From contig JAYFNU010000021.1 of assembly GCA_034933305.1 (NCBI GenBank), positions 1 through 11,535 on the forward strand: a stretch of DNA of 11,535 bases, read 5' to 3'. The position numbers and the translations under genes were made by a program. Below, piece by piece: positions 1 through 4,536 of this stretch. The notes under the pieces were generated by a model. That model was not told the origin of the DNA. It searched no databases and saw nothing but the letters and a program-made list of their open reading frames with translations. The DNA comes from JAYFNU01 sp034933305. GTDB lineage: Bacteria > Bacillota > Clostridia > Oscillospirales > Ruminococcaceae. The first letter of the stretch is position 1. Each line of letters starts with the position of its first letter.

Positions 1-30
1 CCCCCCCCCCCCCCCCCCCGGCCGTTATTG
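1..30. other. Homopolymer contig tip (19 C) and short tail after the capsid gene
   Basis: The first 19 bases are all C, followed by an 11-base tail reaching the capsid gene stop. Read outward on the minus strand this is a poly-G 3' end, and the right end of the window is also outward poly-G. That symmetry is expected from dark-cycle poly-G read tails in two-colour sequencing carried into an assembly. It is probably not genomic. Confidence 0.6.
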
Positions 31-1095
31 TCAGCCGAGCGTTGCTTTCGTGACGGCGGAAGGATAGAAGCCGTCCGCATCCTTGAAGGCGCAGGCGCTC
101 ACGACGGTGCCCGAAGCCGTGACGTCGCTCTGCGTGCCCGTCTTTGCCGTCGGGCTGTAGCGGGGATCGGAGCCGTCGGTCGTGTAGCGCACGACCGCGC
201 CGGCCGTCGCGCAGGTGATGGCGCCGGTGCCCGCCGCGACGGCGGGCGCGGCGACGACCGTCCCCTTTCCGGAGCCGGTGTCGACGTGCACGTAGACGCC
301 GTCGCACCTGACGCCGAAAACAAAGACGTCGTAATACTGCCGCCCCTCGATGAGCCGGCCGGAGATGCCGGGGGGATTGTCGTGGATATTTGTCTCGTCG
401 AGTTTGACGGGCGCGATGGCCGCCTCCTTGTGGACGATCATGAAGTTGACGAAGGCGGGCCAGCGGCCGCTGGGGACCTTGACGACGTCCATGCCGTCAT
501 AGCGCCCGACGACGCCCTTCTTGAGCGCCTCGCGGGCGATGCTCTCGACCGCGAGGAATTCCGTCGAATGCTTGAGCAGCTTGTACGACGCGGAGCTCAC
601 AAAGAGCGTGCGGTCGGTCTGCGGGACCTCGCTGTCGTCGAGCTGCTGGGTGCCGGCGCTGATGAGCTCGCAGATGTTCGACGCGCTCGCGGCGGTGGCG
701 CTGCCGACGACGGTGCCGGCCTGTCGCGCAAGTCCGCGCAGCACGTACTTCTCCATCTCGGGGATGGCTTTTTCGCGGATCTGCAGCGCAAGCATCTTGT
801 AGGCGTCCTTGAGGAAGTTGCCGTCGTCGAGATTGCCCTTGTCGACGGTCATCGTGAAGGAGCGGTCCTGCGTGAGCGTCAGCTCCTGCACGATGTCCTG
901 CATCTCGGCGGGCGTCCCGTAGCGCGCGCTGCCGCTGCGGGTGTAGTCGTTCATATCGACGGTGAGCGGCGTGAGGACCTTGACGGTCTTCGCGCCCGAA
1001 AAGCTGAAATCGTCCGACAGGCGGCCGGACAGGATGCTCTCCCGCTTGTAATAGGGCTGGATCTGGTCCGCGATGCGGATATTCTGATTGATCAT
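31..1095 (-). CDS. Phage major capsid protein with C-terminal chitobiase-type Ig-like domain
   Basis: A 354-residue protein that would form the icosahedral shell of a tailed phage head. I recognise it by its overall pattern as a capsid protein of the HK97 fold, close to the P22 coat (gene 5-like) proteins of Firmicutes phages. Residues 30-60 (SFSGAKTVKVLTPLTVDMND and following) and 64-85 (MQDIVQELTLTQDRSFTM, then DKGN) are typical of that group. Residues about 278-352 form a separate module with the chitobiase/hexosaminidase C-terminal signature YTTDGSDPRYSPTAKTG (304-320). This is an Ig-like fold that probably decorates the capsid surface. The ATG is preceded by AAAGGAG at good spacing. It lies 20 nt after the scaffold gene, the standard scaffold-capsid order. 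Nothing of the head-tail connector genes expected downstream is visible, because the window ends. The capsid call is firm; the exact family is less so. Confidence 0.88.
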   Translation of the reverse strand: MINQNIRIADQIQPYYKRESILSGRLSDDFSFSGAKTVKVLTPLTVDMNDYTRSGSARYGTPAEMQDIVQELTLTQDRSFTMTVDKGNLDDGNFLKDAYKMLALQIREKAIPEMEKYVLRGLARQAGTVVGSATAASASNICELISAGTQQLDDSEVPQTDRTLFVSSASYKLLKHSTEFLAVESIAREALKKGVVGRYDGMDVVKVPSGRWPAFVNFMIVHKEAAIAPVKLDETNIHDNPPGISGRLIEGRQYYDVFVFGVRCDGVYVHVDTGSGKGTVVAAPAVAAGTGAITCATAGAVVRYTTDGSDPRYSPTAKTGTQSDVTASGTVVSACAFKDADGFYPSAVTKATLG

Positions 1096-1115
1096 TTTCT
1101 GTCTCCTTTGTCGGA

Positions 1116-1652
1116 TTAATAGAATACGGCGTTGAAGACGCGCAGCAGCTCGTCGAGCTGTGCGTCGTCGCCGGCGTCGCCGCGCACGCTGCCGGCCGAG
1201 GTGCGGCGGTTCTGCTCGTTCTGCTCGTAGGCGCGCAGCTTCTCTTTGAGCTGCGCGTTTTCGTAGTCCGCATACGCGCGCATGAGCCCTTTCCCGCCGC
1301 GGACGCTTTCGAGGACCTCCTCGGGCAGCTGCGTCAGTTCGGGATGCGCGCCGACGAACTCCCTGAGCTCCGGCAGCGCCGAGAGGTCCGCCTCCTGTTC
1401 AAGCTGCCGCGCGGGTGCCTCCATGTGCGCGCGCGCTTTTTCGTAGCGCCCGTCGAGACATTCCTGCGCCATCCCGAGCAGCTCCTCGAGTGTGAAATCG
1501 GCCGGCGTTCCGGCGTCGTTCAGCCGGAAGGAAGCCGGCGCGGCCTGCTCCTTTGCCGCGGGCAGCTCGAGCGACAGCAGATCGACCGCTTCGCCCTTTT
1601 TCAGCGCCTGCATCGCTTCCTCGCTGGTCAGGGGGGGCTTTGCTTTTGCCAT
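1116..1652 (-). CDS. Phage scaffold-like protein
   Basis: A 178-residue, acidic, Lys/Glu/Gln-rich protein predicted to be almost entirely helical. It looks like a phage scaffolding protein, which guides capsid assembly and is then expelled or degraded. Evidence is the position directly upstream of the capsid gene, the size, the helical segments at 55-95 and 108-150 (for example EEVLESVRGGKGLMRAYADY), and a basic patch QNRRTSAGSVRG at 148-158 before a short acidic helical tail. Scaffold C-termini usually contact the coat protein. The start was set at the ATG at 1652 because AAAGGAG sits about 7 nt upstream; an in-frame extension to 1787 would translate the hairpin region and has no family resemblance. 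No portal, protease or terminase gene precedes it, which is unusual for a phage head operon. Function is inferred mainly from context and composition. Confidence 0.72.
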   Translation of the reverse strand: MAKAKPPLTSEEAMQALKKGEAVDLLSLELPAAKEQAAPASFRLNDAGTPADFTLEELLGMAQECLDGRYEKARAHMEAPARQLEQEADLSALPELREFVGAHPELTQLPEEVLESVRGGKGLMRAYADYENAQLKEKLRAYEQNEQNRRTSAGSVRGDAGDDAQLDELLRVFNAVFY

Positions 1653-1715
1653 TTGTGACTCCTTTCGAAATGATGTCCCGCCGTCAGCCGCGCCCGGGCC
1701 GCGCCTGACGGCCAT
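1653..1715 (-). promoter_or_regulatory. Scaffold gene leader: hairpin and Shine-Dalgarno
   Basis: Between the terminator-like hairpin and the scaffold start lies an 8-bp perfect inverted repeat, GCCGTCAG (1680-1687) with CTGACGGC (1705-1712), around a 17-nt GC-rich loop. The Shine-Dalgarno site GAAAGGAG follows about 15 nt later. The hairpin could protect the 5' end of a message or influence translation of the scaffold gene. This is inferred from the repeats alone. Confidence 0.4.
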
Positions 1716-1749
1716 AAAAAGGCGAAGGCCCCTGCATCGGGCCTTCGCC
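1716..1749 (-). terminator. Intrinsic terminator upstream of the scaffold gene (possible attenuator)
   Basis: On the minus strand GGCGAAGGCCC, a 7-nt loop and GGGCCTTCGCC form a perfect 11-bp GC-rich stem followed by TTTTT. This is a textbook Rho-independent terminator. It lies inside the leader between the putative promoter at 1801-1830 and the scaffold gene. Either it ends upstream transcription or it attenuates the capsid operon. Another hairpin, stem GCGCCGC (1765-1771) with GCGGCGC (1775-1781), lies upstream in the same leader. Confidence 0.7.
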
Positions 1750-1800
1750 GTACCGGAAGCGGGCGCGCCGCCGCGCGGCGCTCTCATCCTTTTCCGGATG

Positions 1801-1830
1801 CTATCAGTCTACCATTCCCTTTTCGTACAA
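1801..1830 (-). promoter_or_regulatory. Putative promoter for the scaffold-capsid operon
   Basis: On the minus strand TTGTAC (1825-1830) and TGATAG (1801-1806) are separated by 18 bp in a locally AT-rich stretch just past the aldo/keto reductase terminator. Transcription would start near 1794 and cross the hairpin leader. The -10 match is moderate, so confidence is limited. Confidence 0.4.
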
Positions 1831-1838
1831 AACGTACG
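1824..1838. repeat. Inverted repeat overlapping the -35 element
   Basis: CGTAC-AAAAC-GTACG is a perfect 5-bp inverted repeat with a 5-bp centre covering the -35 element of the scaffold-capsid promoter. It could be a small operator. No regulator for it is identifiable in the window. Confidence 0.35.
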
Positions 1839-1862
1839 CGCAAAAAACTTTTTCCGCCGCAT

Positions 1863-1899
1863 AAAAAAACCGCCGCACAGCAAACTGCGGCGGTTTTTT
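1863..1899. terminator. Bidirectional terminator after the aldo/keto reductase
   Basis: A 7-A run, stem CCGCCGCA (1870-1877), an 8-nt loop, stem TGCGGCGG (1886-1893) and six T. U-tracts exist on both strands, so it can stop transcription either way. It ends the reductase message about 40 nt after its stop codon and separates it from the capsid operon. A perfect 14-bp palindrome, GTCCCGCGCGGGAC (1900-1913), lies between it and the gene. Confidence 0.82.
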
Positions 1900-1940
1900 G
1901 TCCCGCGCGGGACGTTCTATGTCCGGTCGCTGCGGCGCTT

Positions 1941-3053
1941 TCATACCCCGCTTTCGAACTCCTTCGCGACGTCCGCGAGCAGTTCGCGGATGGGCAGATG
2001 CTGCGGGCAGGCCTTTTCGCATTTGCCGCACCGGATGCAGGAGGACGCCGCGCCGCCGCTCTTCGTGCAGACCTCGCTGTAATAGAAATTGGCGTTCCAG
2101 TCGTGGAAGACCTTTTTCGTGTTCATGCAGGCGAACAGATCGGGGATGGGGATGTGCTTCGGGCACCCCGCCGTACAGTAGCGGCAGGCCGTGCAGGGGA
2201 TGAGGTGCTTCGAGCGGAAGATGGTGCGGACCTGCTCGACGGCGGCGAGCTCGCGCGCGTCGAGCGGCCGGAAGTCCTTCATGAAGCTGAGGTTGTCCTT
2301 CATCTGCGCGAGGCTGCTCATCCCCGACAGCACCATCGCGACGCCCTCGGCGCCCGCCGCGTAGCGGATCGCGTAGCTCGCGGGGCTGCCGCCGTGCAGC
2401 GCCTCGAGCGGCGCTCTCGCGTCGTCGGGCAGCGCGGACAGATTTCCCCCCTTGACGGGTTCCATGACGATGACGGGTTTTCCGAATTTCCGGCACACCT
2501 CGAGGCATTTCCCGCTCTGCACGGCGGGGTCGTCGACGTCGGCGTAGTTGTACTGGATCTGTACGACCTCGATCTGCGGATACTCGGTGAGGATCTGCTC
2601 GAGGACGGACGCCCTGTCGTGGAAGGATATGCCGAAATGCCGGATCTTTCCCTGCGCCTTCAGCGAAAGCGCCGTCTCATAGGCGCGGCAGCTCTTGAAA
2701 AACGCGAAGGACTCCGCCCCCTGGGCGTGCATGAGATAATAGTCGAAGTAGTCGACGCCGCACGCCTGCAGCTGGCTCTCGAAGAAGGGCCGTATATCCT
2801 CTTCCTTCTTGAAATAGAAATTGGTCAGCTTGTCGGTCAGCACGTAGCTTTCGCGCGGATACCGGCTCGTCAGGCACGCGCGCAGCGCCGTCTCGCTCTT
2901 CGTGTCGATATAGCCGTGCGCCGTATCGAAATAGTTGAAGCCGCCCGCGAGGAACAGGTCGACCATCGCCGAAAACTCGGCCGTGTCGACCTCGCTTCCC
3001 TTCATCGGCAGGCGCATGCATCCGAATCCGAAATTCTTTTTGACTCTGTCCAT
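1941..3053 (-). CDS. Aldo/keto reductase with C-terminal 4Fe-4S ferredoxin domain
   Basis: A 370-residue cytosolic oxidoreductase of the COG1453-type aldo/keto reductases. An NADPH-type TIM barrel (about 1-265) is followed by a dicluster ferredoxin module. The catalytic tetrad is visible: D43 and Y48 in FDTAHGY, K75 in LTDK, and H109 in YYLMH. Two cysteine clusters, CTACRYCTAGCP (C287, C290, C293, C297) and CIRCGKCEKACP (C339, C342, C345, C349), would each hold a 4Fe-4S centre. That suggests electrons enter or leave through iron-sulfur clusters, as in anaerobes. The physiological substrate cannot be read from the sequence. The ATG is preceded by AAGGGAG. The gene stands alone, with its own promoter and a terminator on each side. 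Its promoter has MerR-type geometry, which suggests induction by an electrophile or similar stress. Confidence 0.93.
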   Translation of the reverse strand: MDRVKKNFGFGCMRLPMKGSEVDTAEFSAMVDLFLAGGFNYFDTAHGYIDTKSETALRACLTSRYPRESYVLTDKLTNFYFKKEEDIRPFFESQLQACGVDYFDYYLMHAQGAESFAFFKSCRAYETALSLKAQGKIRHFGISFHDRASVLEQILTEYPQIEVVQIQYNYADVDDPAVQSGKCLEVCRKFGKPVIVMEPVKGGNLSALPDDARAPLEALHGGSPASYAIRYAAGAEGVAMVLSGMSSLAQMKDNLSFMKDFRPLDARELAAVEQVRTIFRSKHLIPCTACRYCTAGCPKHIPIPDLFACMNTKKVFHDWNANFYYSEVCTKSGGAASSCIRCGKCEKACPQHLPIRELLADVAKEFESGV

Positions 3054-3131
3054 ATGCTCTCCCTTCGCCGGCGCTCCGGCCCCGTTTTTGCGCGCGGCGC
3101 GCCGCGCGGCTCATTTTTTCAGTCCGCAGTC

Positions 3132-3162
3132 ATGATAAACCATGAAGTGGGCTCCAAGTCAA
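3132..3162 (-). promoter_or_regulatory. MerR-type promoter of the aldo/keto reductase, 19-bp spacer with dyad
   Basis: On the minus strand TTGACT (3157-3162) and TATCAT (3132-3137) are separated by exactly 19 bp rather than 17. Within the spacer lies the imperfect dyad CTTGGAGCCCACTTCATG (3141-3158). It resembles the CTTGGAG-N4-CTCCAAG-like operators that I recall for the AdhR/NmlR branch of the MerR family. MerR proteins activate such stretched promoters by untwisting the spacer. No MerR gene is in the window. Confidence 0.68.
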
Positions 3163-3172
3163 GGGTCTTCGC

Positions 3173-3204
3173 AAAAAAAGTCCCGCTTTTGCGAAAAGCG
3201 GGAC
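3173..3204 (-). terminator. Rho-independent terminator of the kinase/binding-protein operon
   Basis: On the minus strand GTCCCGCTTTT, loop CGC and AAAAGCGGGAC give an 11-bp perfect stem followed by seven T. It sits about 40 nt past the binding-protein stop codon and just upstream of the reductase -35 element, so it insulates the two units. Confidence 0.88.
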
Positions 3205-3243
3205 CTTCTGCGCCCGTGGGCGCGTCTTTTCCAGCCGGCGGCG

Positions 3244-4536
3244 CTACTTCCCGAGCTGGGCCTGCACGGCCGCCGCGAAGCCGTCGGCGGCCTGCTGCGC
3301 CGTACAGGCGCCGGTGCCGATCTTCTTTGCGCAGTCGGCGTAGGCGGCGGACACGGCGTTCGAGACGCCGATGGCGCCGATGGTCTTTTTCTGTCCCGCG
3401 CCGAGCTGCTCGAGATCGGCGTAGCGCGCGTCGGCGTTGCCGCCGCGCACTGCGGTCGGCATGCCCTTGACGCTCGCCATCTTGTTGAGCTCGTCCGCCG
3501 TGCACAGGAAGCGCATGAATTCTTCCGCCCAAAGGACGTTCGCGCTGTTCTTCACGACGGAGAAGCCGCTCCAGATATCGACGACCGCGTTCGCGCCCGC
3601 GTCGCTGACGGGAAGCTCCGTGAATTCGTATGCAAACGGCGACGCCGTGAAGGCTTCCGACTTGGTCTCGCGCTTTTTCATGCCGCTCATCGCCTCGGCG
3701 CTGCACACGAGGAAGGGCGTGTTGCCCTCGAAGAAATGCAGGATGGCCGCGTCGTAGCTGTCCGTGATCTGATCGTTGACCGCCGCGTCGTAATATCCGC
3801 GCTCGCGATAATCCTCGAGGATCTCGAAGCTTTTCTCCAGATAGCTGCCGCAGCCGTCGGCACCGGCGTTGAGCTGTTCGAAGATCTCGCCGGCGTTGTC
3901 CTCCTGCGAAAGGCGGATGCGCCACTCGTTGAAAAGGAGCATCGCGTATATCGTGTCGGGGAAGCCCTGCAGCGGCGTATATCCCTTCGAGACGAGCGCG
4001 TCGCAGGTGCTGATGAATTCGTCGTAGGTCTGCGGGATCTTCAGTCCCTCTTTTTCGAGCAGCGACGTGTTGACGGCGATGCCCTGGTAATTGAGCATGA
4101 GCGGCAGCCGCACGAGCTTGCCGTCCTTGGTGCACCCCTCGATGACCTCCGGGTCGATGATGCCGGTGTCGAGCCCCGCATCGGAGAGGTCGAGCGTCGC
4201 TTCGAGCAGCTGCGGATTGATCTCGAAATAAGACCGCAGCGACATGAAGATCTCGGGCGGGTCGCTTCCGAGCACGCGGTCGGCCAGCACCGTGTTGTAG
4301 TTGTCCATCTTCGAATAGCTGACCGTCACGTTGGGATAGACGGCATTGAAGTCCTTGATGACGGCCTCGAGCGCTTCGAAATTGTCCAGTTTGCCGACGA
4401 TTTCGATGTCCGCCGTCGCGCCCGTATCCATCGAGGGAGAAAAAGCGGCCTCCTGCTGTTCGCTCTGTGCCGGGCCGCAGCCCGCCGCCGCCGCGAGCAG
4501 CAGCAGCGCCAACAGAATCGCCAGAATCTTCTTCAT
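3244..4536 (-). CDS. Sugar-type extracellular solute-binding lipoprotein (family 1)
   Basis: A 430-residue secreted binding protein anchored by lipid to the outer face of the membrane. The signal peptide has K2-K3, a Leu/Ala-rich core and the lipobox AAGC with the modified cysteine at C20. The mature part matches the family 1 (SBP_bac_1/8) carbohydrate-binding proteins of ABC importers: the early strand DIEIVGKLDNFEALEAVIKD, the PPEIFMSLRSYFE segment near 100, the LPLMLNYQGIAVNTSLLEKE hinge segment, and the late VDIWSGFSVVKNSAN and AEEFMRFLCTADE blocks. The ligand cannot be predicted. No permease or ATPase gene adjoins it. Instead its ATG overlaps the TGA of the hybrid kinase (ATGA), so the two are translationally coupled. 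GGAAAGGGG upstream is a usable ribosome binding site. I infer a role in signal detection with the kinase rather than, or as well as, transport. It may alternatively serve a transporter encoded elsewhere. Confidence 0.88.
   Translation of the reverse strand: MKKILAILLALLLLAAAAGCGPAQSEQQEAAFSPSMDTGATADIEIVGKLDNFEALEAVIKDFNAVYPNVTVSYSKMDNYNTVLADRVLGSDPPEIFMSLRSYFEINPQLLEATLDLSDAGLDTGIIDPEVIEGCTKDGKLVRLPLMLNYQGIAVNTSLLEKEGLKIPQTYDEFISTCDALVSKGYTPLQGFPDTIYAMLLFNEWRIRLSQEDNAGEIFEQLNAGADGCGSYLEKSFEILEDYRERGYYDAAVNDQITDSYDAAILHFFEGNTPFLVCSAEAMSGMKKRETKSEAFTASPFAYEFTELPVSDAGANAVVDIWSGFSVVKNSANVLWAEEFMRFLCTADELNKMASVKGMPTAVRGGNADARYADLEQLGAGQKKTIGAIGVSNAVSAAYADCAKKIGTGACTAQQAADGFAAAVQAQLGK

Noticed and set aside
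28..1119. 363-residue plus-strand open frame opposite the capsid gene
   Set aside because: No family resemblance and biased composition; the minus-strand capsid protein explains the region.
1653..1787. In-frame extension of the scaffold protein to ATG at 1787
   Set aside because: It would translate the terminator hairpin and lacks a scaffold-like pattern; the ATG at 1652 has AAAGGAG at proper spacing.
1653..1800. Known riboswitch or T-box in the scaffold leader
   Set aside because: GGTACGGCG and GAGAG hinted at T-box or glycine elements, but the T-box antiterminator core and the conserved glycine-riboswitch blocks are missing.
1900..1913. 14-bp palindrome GTCCCGCGCGGGAC as an operator
   Set aside because: It lies between a gene end and its terminator, with no promoter nearby; in GC-rich DNA this is weak evidence.
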